Source: Thalassoroseus pseudoceratinae
GTDB taxonomy: Bacteria; Planctomycetota; Planctomycetia; Planctomycetales; Planctomycetaceae
DNA length: 64,000 nt
Reading direction: 5' to 3'
Assembly (NCBI RefSeq): GCF_011634775.1
Contig: NZ_JAALXT010000005.1
Span: forward strand, 372,001 to 436,000
This document shows positions 43,876-51,604 of this stretch, piece after piece (position 1 is the stretch's first letter; each line of letters starts with the position of its first letter). The notes beneath the pieces are model-generated. The model worked only from the letters and a program-made list of their open reading frames with translations. It was not told the DNA's origin and did not search any database. Both the position numbers and the translations under genes were made by a program.

Positions 43876-45063
43876 GTGAGAATGCGAAAAGCGACGTGGT
43901 TCCTCACGGGATTAATGTTACTCGGCATGTGCGTTCCGGCGGCCTGGGGTATTGACAAACCGGTTCGCGGAAAACGGTATCCGCTGACGAAACAACATGG
44001 CCCATACATGATTATGGTCGCCAGCTTCAAAGCCCCACCGAAAGAACGCCGCACCTCCGAAGGGCTCACGCCCGAGCAAGCCGCTGACGAACTCGTGTAC
44101 GAACTTCGGCAGATTGGAATTCCGGCGTACGTATTCTCACGAGATGAAGACCTTGAAAACATTGACACGATCGACCGTCTCGGTCGTCGACGATCGATGT
44201 CGTACCGGTCACAACAAGAGCAATTCTGTGTGCTCGCCGGGAACTACAAGAGCATCGACGAGGAAAGCCGCAGCGGAAAAATCGCTCATGCCACCCTCGA
44301 CTACATCGAACGTAAGTTCGAGCCGAAGTTCCTGACTGATCTCGACAAAGACTACATGCAAAGCCAGCAGGCTTACGGCAAGAATGTGCAAGTCAAGAAG
44401 TTGGCCAGCGGCGGAATCGTTCGTCTGACACCAGCGAAAAAGCGAAAGAACAAAAAAGTGCTCGCCGGTGCGTTCCTCACGCTCAACCCCATGCTCGATC
44501 CTGAGGAAGTCAAGAACCGCACCTTCGACCCGTTGTTGCTGAAGCTGAACACGGGTGACGAACTGTCGCTGTTGAACAACTCCGGCAATTACACACTCGT
44601 AGTGGCTTCATTCTACGGAAAAGCCACGAAGGCACACGTCGGGGCAACCGGTCTGGCAAAACTACGGGAAGCGGCCAAGAAATTCCAAGTGAGTGACGCA
44701 CTCGGCCAAGCTGCCGTCGATGCGTGGGAACTCGCGAACGCCATTCGCCAAGGGAATTTTGTGGTCGATGACGACCCATCCCAACCGCCCAAACGACAAC
44801 CGATGGAAGCTTGGGTCTTTCACGACAAGTTTCGCTCCGTCGTGACCGTCGGTTCTTTCGACAGTCCGAATGATCCGAAAATTGCTCAGTATCAGAAACT
44901 CTTCCAAGCCAAATACAAGGAACACGCTCTCACCAAGCGGCCGTTCCTGACCGCTGAAACTGTCACGATCCCCGCGATTCTGCAAGAGGGACAAATCCCA
45001 GAAAAAAGCTGGCTCTGTGACCCCACCCCTCAATTGGTGGCGGTTCCCAAGCCAATCCGCTGA
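43876..45063 (+). CDS. Exported protein with SPOR-like N-terminal segment, unknown
   Basis: About 395 residues from GTG 43876 (GTG AGA ATG), with GGGAG 7 bases upstream; the frame is open to a GTG at 43831, and ATG 43882 is possible. A signal peptide (KATWFLTGLMLLGMCVPAAWG) is followed by HGPYMIMVASFKAPPKERR ... AADELVYELRQIGIPAYVFS, which resembles a SPOR fold (peptidoglycan-binding in cell division proteins) but lacks certainty. A second similar strand-helix pattern appears near residues 220-300 (NYTLVVASFYGKATKAH) and a third near 320 (FRSVVTVGSFDSPNDPKIAQ). The protein is basic and Lys-rich. Likely periplasmic, with three SPOR-like units as a working idea. It ends at a strong terminator. 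Confidence 0.75.
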   Translation: MRMRKATWFLTGLMLLGMCVPAAWGIDKPVRGKRYPLTKQHGPYMIMVASFKAPPKERRTSEGLTPEQAADELVYELRQIGIPAYVFSRDEDLENIDTIDRLGRRRSMSYRSQQEQFCVLAGNYKSIDEESRSGKIAHATLDYIERKFEPKFLTDLDKDYMQSQQAYGKNVQVKKLASGGIVRLTPAKKRKNKKVLAGAFLTLNPMLDPEEVKNRTFDPLLLKLNTGDELSLLNNSGNYTLVVASFYGKATKAHVGATGLAKLREAAKKFQVSDALGQAAVDAWELANAIRQGNFVVDDDPSQPPKRQPMEAWVFHDKFRSVVTVGSFDSPNDPKIAQYQKLFQAKYKEHALTKRPFLTAETVTIPAILQEGQIPEKSWLCDPTPQLVAVPKPIR

Positions 45064-45087
45064 ATCGATTGATCGAATGTTAAAACA

Positions 45088-45118
45088 AACAGCCCGCCGA
45101 ATTTCGGCGGGCTGTTTT
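45088..45118. terminator. Bidirectional intrinsic terminator
   Basis: Arms AACAGCCCGCCGAA (45088-45101) and TTCGGCGGGCTGTT (45103-45116), perfect. TTTT follows on the plus strand and TTTGTTTT on the minus strand, so it can end both the SPOR-like gene and the convergent YTV gene. Confidence 0.92.
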
Positions 45119-45165
45119 CGTTGCGTCATTGATGCTTCGGAAATTTCCGGTTCAATGCATTCTGA

Positions 45166-46539
45166 TCAAACGGCACGTTCTCGCGAATGTCGTGACTGCA
45201 AACCGGGATCAGGTTCAGGCTGGAACGTGCGTGGCCGATCGTCACGCGGAGCGTAACCAGGATCGGTTGCGTTACTTGGCGAATCGATTGCTGAATCACA
45301 ACCGCCAGCACTGCAATCCGTACAGCCAGGTGTCGAGCAACCGCCAGGGCAAACCGTCACGGGAACCATGTTGCAAACTTCGTAAGCCACTTGCCGTGGA
45401 ACACATTTCGCAACCATCCGCGTGCAGGTGGTCGCGATTTGCTTCGGCACACATCGAGCAACCCGACGGGTAACAGTGTAAGGAACTTTCTTCGTCACAC
45501 AGAATGGCACTTTGCGGCAACGAGTTTCTTCAACATAACGGCAGGTTCGGACCGGAATTTTGCGGGTCCGGGTTTCGCAAACCATTCGACAAGTCCGAAC
45601 TGGCACGCGACGTGTGTGTTGCTGTTGCACCATTCGGCAAACACGAACCGGAATCTTTTCAACCACTTGCTCGGGCACCATGCGACAAACTTGATACGGC
45701 ACCTTGGTGACAACGACCTGCGGAACATACCGAGTGACCTGAACTGGACACTGCCGCCGAACCACGACCGGTTTGTATGTCGTGCAGGGGACTTGTCGAC
45801 AGACGACATTCGGCACGTAAACGCGTCGACAGGTTGTCACGCCGGGACATTGCACCATGCAAATCCGTGGGCCTCGGCATGGATCGCAAGTCAGTCGTGG
45901 CAACACGGGACCTGGAATGTACCGACGCTGCGTCGTCCAGCAACCACGATCCTCGCGAACCGTGCGATAAGTTGTCACAGGCTGCATCACCGTGTGGCAA
46001 CGTTCCTGCATCACGGTTTCGCACACCGGCTTCATCACCGTGCGTCGACATTCCCGTTCCAGGGTTTCCGTCACCGGACGCATCACCGTGCGGCAGCGTT
46101 GCCGTTCGATTGTCTCGTAAACCGGACGGCTGGTGGTGTAGCATTCCTCGCGGTAACTCACGTCCCAAACCGGTCGCTGAACCTGATACTGCTCTTCCCG
46201 ACAAGTGGTCTCGTAGACCGGTCGCCGAACGGTGTAGTTCTCTTGCCGATAGGCGGTCTCGGTGACATTTCGATAGCAGGTCTGCTGCACATTGTCGTAC
46301 TGAGTTTCGTAGACCGTGCGATTGACGGTGTATTGCTCGGGCTGATAGCACGTTTCGTACACTGTGCGGTAGCAGGTTCGCCGCTCGACTCGGCATGCCG
46401 TGTAGCATGAAACCGGTTGGCAAGCTACGGGAGGGCAGCAACGGTAGCTTGCCGCCCCACAATATTGGGCGGAAACTTGCGTTGGAGTCTGTAACATCGC
46501 AGCGAACGCCACGATGCAAGTCATATTCATTATTCTCAT
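45166..46539 (-). CDS. YTV-type Cys/Tyr/Arg-rich cell-surface repeat protein
   Basis: 457 residues from ATG 46537-46539 (MRIMNMTCIVAFAAMLQTPT), with AGAGGT 9-14 bases upstream; the frame is open to 46716. A signal peptide is followed by a chain made of imperfect 10-20-residue repeats. The first half follows YRTVYETCYQPEQYTVNRTV and EECYTTSRPVYETIERQRCR; the second half follows RKIPVRTCRYVEETRCRKVP and KVPYTVTRRVARCVPKQ. Cys, Tyr, Thr, Val and Arg dominate. This matches the YTV repeat family described from Rhodopirellula, thought to belong to the disulphide-stabilised planctomycete wall or S-layer-like coat. A central non-repeated Cys/Pro stretch (LTCDPCRGPRICMVQCPG) and an acidic C-terminus break the pattern. 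Confidence 0.88.
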   Translation of the reverse strand: MRIMNMTCIVAFAAMLQTPTQVSAQYCGAASYRCCPPVACQPVSCYTACRVERRTCYRTVYETCYQPEQYTVNRTVYETQYDNVQQTCYRNVTETAYRQENYTVRRPVYETTCREEQYQVQRPVWDVSYREECYTTSRPVYETIERQRCRTVMRPVTETLERECRRTVMKPVCETVMQERCHTVMQPVTTYRTVREDRGCWTTQRRYIPGPVLPRLTCDPCRGPRICMVQCPGVTTCRRVYVPNVVCRQVPCTTYKPVVVRRQCPVQVTRYVPQVVVTKVPYQVCRMVPEQVVEKIPVRVCRMVQQQHTRRVPVRTCRMVCETRTRKIPVRTCRYVEETRCRKVPFCVTKKVPYTVTRRVARCVPKQIATTCTRMVAKCVPRQVAYEVCNMVPVTVCPGGCSTPGCTDCSAGGCDSAIDSPSNATDPGYAPRDDRPRTFQPEPDPGLQSRHSRERAV

Positions 46540-47062
46540 GGTATTTACCTCTTCACAATGCGAGTGTCCTCGCGTCCCGTCCGACATGACAGGAAAGCAG
46601 GCAATTCGGAATGCACCGCCTAGTGGGATTATCCTCACAACATGAGCGAGTAGCAAAGGAATTGACTGGCCAACGGCCAAGAAAGTCGAACTCGGTCGGG
46701 TTAACGCGACCAGCAATCAAGGGTAAACCGCAGAGCCTAGGAAACTTGAGTAAAGCTGGGAGATTTCAGCTGAAGGGACTCGATATTCTGCAACATGTCC
46801 GCAAATTCGACATGTCACGTGTACTCAAACGACACCAGATATCGTCGTAACGAAAATGCTTGCGAATCGAGTGCTAAATCGGAGAGGTGATACCGATTGG
46901 AAGAACTAGGTGAATGACCGAGGTGAATAATTTTTGCAACAGACTGGAACAGTCGCGGAAGACAACCGCCGCGATCGAGACCCCATCAATATCCGCGCAG
47001 CGACTCACCGGTCGCTACTACGAAAGACGAATGGGGCTCAACCACAAAGTTCGGACCGCGTG
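46540..47062. other. Intergenic region upstream of the YTV gene
   Basis: 522 bases without a convincing gene. A small inverted repeat AGCTG-N8-CAGCT lies near 46753-46771. No promoter could be fixed. It should contain the YTV promoter and the 3' end of the gene at 47063. Confidence 0.5.
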
Positions 47063-47332
47063 TTAGAACGGAGCTTGAAAGCCCATGACCTGGAAACGAG
47101 CCAATTCCATCGTATCGGCTAATTTCACCGCACTCAGGCTTTCATAGCTGAGGACAACTTTCCGAGCCCCCACGCTATCGGGGCGGTCACGTTCGACGAG
47201 CAGCAGGCCGCCGGAGATTAAGAAGTTGATGAAGTTAATTGACTCACCGAAGGTCGTCACCACCACGCCTTGGCGGGGAATACTTTCCGGCCAATTCTCG
47301 AACAGATTCCGCCATGCTTCGCCCGCTTCCAT
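47063..47332 (-). CDS. Small conserved-looking protein, unknown
   Basis: 89 residues from ATG 47330-47332, chosen because AAGGAGG stands 5 bases upstream, a strong ribosome binding site; the frame is open to 47380. The sequence begins MEAGEAWRNLFENWPESIPR, then a compact alpha/beta-looking body (GVVVTTFGESINFINFLISG, LLLVERDRPDSVGARKVVLS) and a short tail. No signal peptide or metal motif. I do not recognise a family. The good ribosome site and protein-like composition argue that it is real. It lies between the YTV gene and the tRNA-Glu gene, all on the minus strand. Confidence 0.7.
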   Translation of the reverse strand: MEAGEAWRNLFENWPESIPRQGVVVTTFGESINFINFLISGGLLLVERDRPDSVGARKVVLSYESLSAVKLADTMELARFQVMGFQAPF

Positions 47333-47467
47333 TCGAGCCTCCTTGCTTTGAGTGGATAAGTGGATAGGAGTGGCAAACAAGACACAAAAAAAGCTCGAGA
47401 AGCTTGTTTAGCTACTCGAACTCAAATTTGCTCGGCGTTGTTGATAGAAACGCCAACTTGTGAGTAA

Positions 47468-47542
47468 TGACCCCACGGGGATTTGAACCCCGGTTACCGG
47501 ATCGAAAATCCGGTGTCCTGGACCTGACTAGACGATGGGGCC
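47468..47542 (-). tRNA. tRNA-Glu (anticodon TTC)
   Basis: Minus-strand cloverleaf of 75 bases. Acceptor stem GGCCCCA pairs with TGGGGTC (one G-T), D-arm region TCGTCTAGTCAGGTCCAGGA, anticodon stem CCGGA with loop TTTTCGA giving anticodon TTC and closing TCCGG, and T-arm GGGG-TTCAAAT-CCCC. Discriminator A; CCA is not encoded directly after it. No other tRNA gene is adjacent. Confidence 0.96.
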
Positions 47543-47658
47543 AGCGTTTGCGTGGAGGTAATTTAGCAGTTCCACCGAAGGAGTCAAGCCAAGTCACCGC
47601 GTTGAACGGTATGGAAATGAAAAATTTATTTCCGAGGTCAACCGCCGCCTGATGACCG

Positions 47659-47856
47659 CTAACTTTGACACGATCCTTTGGACTCAACCGCCTGTTCCAA
47701 ACGGATCATTTCAAAGACTTCTTGTCGGTGGATTGGGACTTCGCGTGGTGCTTGAATTCCCAGCCGAACTTTATCTCCGCGAATTTCCACCACCGTAATC
47801 ACGACATTATCGTTGATCACGATGCTTTCGTCTTTTTTCCGTGACAAGACCAACAT
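47659..47856 (-). CDS. csrA: Carbon storage regulator CsrA
   Basis: 65 residues. The N-terminus MLVLSRKKDESIVINDNVVI, the core VVEIRGDKVRLGIQAPREVP and VHR/IHRQEVFEMIR-like helix fit CsrA/RsmA throughout; Arg in the VRLGIQAP region and the IHRQEV segment are the RNA-binding positions. It binds GGA motifs in mRNA leaders and blocks or promotes translation. In flagellated bacteria it is often beside fliW; no flagellar gene is seen here. The gene stands alone, about 115 bases upstream of tRNA-Glu on the same strand. Confidence 0.96.
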   Translation of the reverse strand: MLVLSRKKDESIVINDNVVITVVEIRGDKVRLGIQAPREVPIHRQEVFEMIRLEQAVESKGSCQS

Positions 47857-48092
47857 GTGAGGGTACTCCGCAGTTCATCCGGGCTGCCATCACCGCTTGG
47901 CGAAATCCAAACGTATGGAGAAACATTGAGCCAAACCAATAGCGCAGCCCAAATCCAACACCGCAAGTCTACGGAGCAATGCAACATCAGTCAACGGACT
48001 GAGTCAAAAAGACCAGGGGGAAATCTCGAAATTCTCTGAAGAAAACGAGGGTTCCCACCGGTTCCGAATTGGCAATCGTCATCGCAAAGCGA

Positions 48093-48425
48093 CTATGCCA
48101 TTTCTTTGAGCCCCTTCAAAGCTCGGACTTTCACAACATCCTGAGCCGGTTTTGGCTTGGACATCATTTCTTCGCCGGTCGCAGGGTTGCGGACTTTGCG
48201 GGCAGGCTTGGCGTCCTGGTGCAAGACATAAATCTTCAACAAGCCAGGAAGGTTGAACGTTCGCGGGCCCTTTTTGTTGCCGAGTTCTTCGCTGATCAGT
48301 TCGGTCAGTGAATCGAGGACACCGCCAACTTCTTTGCGGGACAGCTCTGTGCGTTCGGCCAATTCGTTGAGGATTTCGGATTTGGTTAACGCTTTTTCAC
48401 GGGCCGGCGCTTTCTTTTTCGCCAT
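48093..48425 (-). CDS. HU/IHF-like DNA-binding protein with basic N-terminal extension
   Basis: 110 residues. A Lys/Arg-rich start (MAKKKAPAREKALTKSEILN) precedes a histone-like fold: LAERTELSRKEVGGVLDSLT, LISEELGNKKGPRTFNLPGL and a beta-arm AKPARKVRNPATGEEMMSKP, where the R-N-P-x-T-G-E motif is the HU signature (Pro at the arm tip intercalates into DNA). The end VVKVRALKGLKEMA replaces the usual basic C-terminus. It is about 20 residues longer than E. coli HU. A ribosome site GGAGTAGGA stands just before the ATG, and a promoter candidate lies at 48496-48524. Confidence 0.93.
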   Translation of the reverse strand: MAKKKAPAREKALTKSEILNELAERTELSRKEVGGVLDSLTELISEELGNKKGPRTFNLPGLLKIYVLHQDAKPARKVRNPATGEEMMSKPKPAQDVVKVRALKGLKEMA

Positions 48426-48847
48426 ATCCTACTCCAGTTGTGTTGGGTGCTGATCAAAGGTTGGTCTTCACAAGATCGCCGAATGGCGTGTTGGTAGTTA
48501 ACGGAAGATTTGGCGACTTGTCAATGAATGCCAGTGTTTTTCCACACTTTTTACGCGAATACCACCGTAAACACGGCCGAAGTCTCCTTGAAGACTCATG
48601 TCTTGTTCAACTTTTGGGAAAGGTTACGATTTATTTCCTAGATTTTCCCTGTCCATACGGATATCCTCTCCAACACCCACGAGCAGTCCCTAAGTCGTGC
48701 GACCGGGTTTGCACCACGCGACTCGCAACGACCGGCCCATACCACCCTGTTTCAGAATGCCCATATCATTCAAAACACGGGCGACTCCATATTGACCACT
48801 GGCGTTCGCATGATTTTTTTTCCAATCATCGTCAAGGACAGACTTTG
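48426..48847. other. Divergent intergenic region between HU-like and receiver genes
   Basis: 422 bases. The plus-strand frame of the receiver gene is open back to 48440, but that part has no family match or conserved look and overlaps the HU promoter, so I treat it as non-coding. AAGGACAG precedes the receiver ATG. Confidence 0.5.
48496..48524 (-). promoter_or_regulatory. Promoter candidate of the HU-like gene
   Basis: On the minus strand a perfect TTGACA (48519-48524) and TTAACT (48496-48501) are 17 bases apart. The -10 match is weak (3/6). The leader would be about 65 bases. Confidence 0.4.
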
Positions 48848-49405
48848 ATGAAGGACATCCTCCAATTTGGTAAGCAGCGATCCGCATTGATTGTGGATCG
48901 GGATCGAGTTTGGTGCAAATCGCTCACGGAACGCTTGAACGAAAGCGGTGCGCACGCCACTGAATGCCAATGTGCCCGCGAGGCGTTGGCTCTTGTGATG
49001 CAACAACGCCCAGACATCGTTTATTTGGACCTGCTACTCCACGATGACGCGGGGCAACTCAGTTCGGGCGGTTTTCTCCTGTGTGACCAACTCCGACGCT
49101 TCAACCCAAATATCCCTGTGGTTGTGGTCACGGAAGTCGATCTTCCCGATGCCCGCGTGCTCGCGGACAAAGTGGGTGTCTCTGCTTACTTCATCAAACC
49201 AATCGATCCCCGAAAACTCATTCGAAAAACGGCTTCGCTGTTCGATCCGTCGCATACACGATCGCTGAATTCCCTGTCGAAAAACTCCCCGGAGCGGGTC
49301 TCGTTTCGCTGTTACTGCGGACGTCGGTTTCGCATGTGCCCATCGAGACGCCGTGAGAAAATCGCTTGCCCGGAATGTGGCGAATCCGTTGTCGTCCCGG
49401 CGTAA
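48848..49405 (+). CDS. Response-regulator receiver domain fused to a zinc-ribbon-like tail
   Basis: 185 residues from ATG 48848. Receiver domain at about 10-130: acidic pair in SALIVDRDRVWCKSLTERLN, phosphoacceptor Asp in IVYLDLLLHDDAGQ, Thr in PVVVVTEVDLPDAR and the conserved Lys in AYFIKPIDPRKLIRK, so it should be phosphorylatable. The C-terminal 30 residues hold four Cys in a CxC...CxxC arrangement: FRCYCGRRFRMCPSRRREK then IACPECGESVVVP, a zinc-ribbon-like knuckle in place of a DNA-binding domain. No histidine kinase is nearby. The following gene encodes an FHA protein on the same strand. The cognate kinase and output are unknown. Confidence 0.82.
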   Translation: MKDILQFGKQRSALIVDRDRVWCKSLTERLNESGAHATECQCAREALALVMQQRPDIVYLDLLLHDDAGQLSSGGFLLCDQLRRFNPNIPVVVVTEVDLPDARVLADKVGVSAYFIKPIDPRKLIRKTASLFDPSHTRSLNSLSKNSPERVSFRCYCGRRFRMCPSRRREKIACPECGESVVVPA

Positions 49406-49581
49406 AAACGACGCCTTGTAGGACAAGTGAATTCAAATTCCACTTGCACGATATCAGTAGATCCCATTATAAACAAAGGTGCGGATCTCCAGGATTCGCC
49501 TGCCATCCTCCTATCATAACTGAGCCCTTCACATATTCCCATGTGAACGTCTCCACGATCAGTGTGCAACGGAGTCGATTC

Positions 49582-50160
49582 ATGGCCACCTTGATTATCC
49601 AATTCGGCAAACACAAAGGCCGTCGCCTACCGGTTCCGCCCAAGGACTGCGTGGTCGGAAGGGATGCGGGATGCTCGATTCGGCTGGGATCGCCTGATAT
49701 CAGCAAGCGACACTGCGTTGTGCGAACAACAGCCCGAGGACTGCTAGTTCGTGATCTTGGTAGCCATAACGGCACGTTCGCCAACGACGTCCTCGTCACG
49801 GAGCCAACGCTCCTGGAAGTCGGAGATGTGCTGCGTGTGGGTACGATTCCCTTTTTGGTCGCCAAGGAGTTGTCGAAGGAAACGGTCACCAGCAAACCAG
49901 CCGCCGAGCCATCTCAACGACGGACGGCGAGGCCGGAACGCAAATCCAAGTCGGGGGAAGATGAAATCCTTGGCTGGTTGACCGACGAAGAAGGTGACGG
50001 CCGCGACACGACAATCATCAGTGAAAACGGAATTGACCCCAACGCCGATTCGGATTCCGAAGCCGTACCCGCCCACGAGACGGAACAAGAAGGCTCGCTT
50101 GTTGCCCAGGCAGCGGATATCATTCGCAGATGGCGTCAAGAACATGGGCAAACAGGTTAA
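49582..50160 (+). CDS. FHA-domain protein
   Basis: 192 residues from ATG 49582, with GGAG 8 bases upstream. The FHA fold occupies about 1-95: LIIQFGKHKGRRLPVP, CVVGRDAGCSIRLGSPDISK (the Gly-Arg and Ser), RHCVVRTTARGLLVRDLG and SHNGTFANDVLVTEPTLLE (His and Asn-Gly), which together bind phosphothreonine peptides. The second half is a low-complexity, charged tail with QRRTARPERKSKSGEDEIL and a final helix QAADIIRRWRQEHGQ. Partners would be Ser/Thr-kinase substrates; none is encoded here. The rsmD gene starts 6 bases after its stop, so both are probably one transcript. Confidence 0.9.
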   Translation: MATLIIQFGKHKGRRLPVPPKDCVVGRDAGCSIRLGSPDISKRHCVVRTTARGLLVRDLGSHNGTFANDVLVTEPTLLEVGDVLRVGTIPFLVAKELSKETVTSKPAAEPSQRRTARPERKSKSGEDEILGWLTDEEGDGRDTTIISENGIDPNADSDSEAVPAHETEQEGSLVAQAADIIRRWRQEHGQTG

Positions 50161-50166
50161 TCCTTC

Positions 50167-50808
50167 GTGCGAATTATTTCCGGTCGTTTCCGTCGTCGAA
50201 CACTGCAAGCCAACCCAGGCATGGTCACCCGTCCGATCACGGACCGGATCAAGGAAATTCTCTTTGAGCGACTCGGCCCCGAGGTGGTGGAGAACCGTTG
50301 CGTAGCCGACATCTTTTCCGGAACCGGCACGCTGGGATTGGAAGCGCTCAGCCGCGGTGCATCGAGCGTCGTGTTTTTCGAGCAGGACTTGAAAGCCTAC
50401 GAGTTGCTTCGTGAAAACGTCGAGAAACTCGGCGTTCAAGACGAAACACTGTGCTGGCGGACCGATGTGTTTCGCACGTCATTCCGACCGAAAAACGTGG
50501 ACGAGATGCTGCCGTTTGAACTGGTTTTCTTTGATCCGCCGTACAAATTGGTGGAAACAATGCAACCGGGGCGGCCGCTGTTCAAGTCGCTGCGTCGTCT
50601 GGCACGCGATACCGTGACCGCTGATGACGTCCTCATGGTGTTTCGCACGCCTGCGGATTCCGTCTTTTCCATGCCCGAACCGTGGACACGCGAAGACACC
50701 TGGCAGAAATCTGGAATGGATCTCCACCTCTTCAGCAAGACGACCGAGGTAACAGAGACGGCCGAGGTGACAGAGACAACAGACACAACCGAATCGACCG
50801 AGAGTTGA
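50167..50808 (+). CDS. rsmD: 16S rRNA (guanine966-N2)-methyltransferase RsmD
   Basis: 213 residues starting at GTG 50167. Family landmarks: RIISGRFRRRTLQANPGMVT, RPITDRIKEILFERLGPEVV, the SAM motif VADIFSGTGTLGLEALSRGA, VVFFEQDLKAYELLRENVEK and the catalytic FFDPPYKLVE (the D-P-P-Y that flips guanine N2). RsmD methylates G966 of 16S rRNA in the small subunit. The last 20 residues are a low-complexity Thr/Glu/Val tail (TEVTETAEVTETTDTTE) that the family lacks. The start is 6 bases after the FHA stop. Confidence 0.93.
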   Translation: MRIISGRFRRRTLQANPGMVTRPITDRIKEILFERLGPEVVENRCVADIFSGTGTLGLEALSRGASSVVFFEQDLKAYELLRENVEKLGVQDETLCWRTDVFRTSFRPKNVDEMLPFELVFFDPPYKLVETMQPGRPLFKSLRRLARDTVTADDVLMVFRTPADSVFSMPEPWTREDTWQKSGMDLHLFSKTTEVTETAEVTETTDTTESTES

Positions 50809-50839
50809 CGCCGGCCGGTCAAACCACTGAAATGTCGGC

Positions 50840-51601
50840 ATGAACTTCCTCCTGACAAACGATGACGGTATTCACGCTCCCGGTTTGGCCGCGTTGCAAG
50901 AGGTGGTCTCGACGCTGGGCGATTTCATCACCGTTGCACCACACGAGCACCTGTCCGGTTGCAGTCACCGAGTCGACACCGGTTCGCCGCTGTTGGCTGA
51001 GTCGGTTGCGGACAATCGTTACTCCCTGACCAGCACACCCGCCGACTGTGCCCGAATCGGTTTGACTCACCTTGCCAAAGACACGGACTGGGTCCTTTCC
51101 GGAATTAACGACGGGGGAAACCTGGGAGCCGACGTCAACATGTCTGGCACCGTGGCGGCCGTTCGGGAAGGAACTCTGCTAGGAAAGCCGGGGATTGCAT
51201 TTTCCCAGTATCGCAAATCCCGCAGCGATTTCCCTTGGGACGCCCTAATTCCGGTTGCTCGGCGAATTCTGCTCACACTGCTCGAAACACCGCTGCATGC
51301 GGGCGCGTTCTGGAACGTGAATTTTCCGGATGTCGGTCGTGAAGCACTGACGCAGTGGGCGGAGGCGGATCAAATTCCCCTGATATACTGCGAACTCGAC
51401 CCGCACCCGTTGCCGGCTCTCTACGAAGCTCACGAAGACGGCTACATTTATCGCGGTGTGTATGGCGAACGTGATCGGGTCTCGGGACGCGACATCGACG
51501 TGTGTTTCTCCGGCGGAATCGCGGTGACACAGATCCTGCCTCCCCGATCACTGAGTGCCGAGGAAATTGAAACACTTCGCCGAGACGCTTCGAGTAGCTA
51601 A
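50840..51601 (+). CDS. surE: 5'-nucleotidase SurE
   Basis: 253 residues. The N-terminus LLTNDDGIHAPGLAALQEVV carries the metal-binding Asp-Asp; then FITVAPHEHLSGCSHRVDTG, CARIGLTHLAKDTDWVLSGI, NDGGNLGADVNMSGTVAAVR and EGTLLGKPGIAFSQYRK. These are the metal and phosphate motifs of SurE, a nucleoside 5'-monophosphate phosphatase linked to stationary-phase survival. It follows rsmD by 31 bases and may share the FHA-rsmD transcript. It converges with the sulfatase gene, only 3 bases apart. Confidence 0.94.
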   Translation: MNFLLTNDDGIHAPGLAALQEVVSTLGDFITVAPHEHLSGCSHRVDTGSPLLAESVADNRYSLTSTPADCARIGLTHLAKDTDWVLSGINDGGNLGADVNMSGTVAAVREGTLLGKPGIAFSQYRKSRSDFPWDALIPVARRILLTLLETPLHAGAFWNVNFPDVGREALTQWAEADQIPLIYCELDPHPLPALYEAHEDGYIYRGVYGERDRVSGRDIDVCFSGGIAVTQILPPRSLSAEEIETLRRDASSS

Positions 51602-51604
51602 CGG

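Noticed and set aside
45391-46410. 339-codon open frame antisense to the YTV gene
   Set aside because: It mirrors the Cys/Tyr/Arg repeats as His/Asn/Arg repeats. The minus strand has a signal peptide and a ribosome site.
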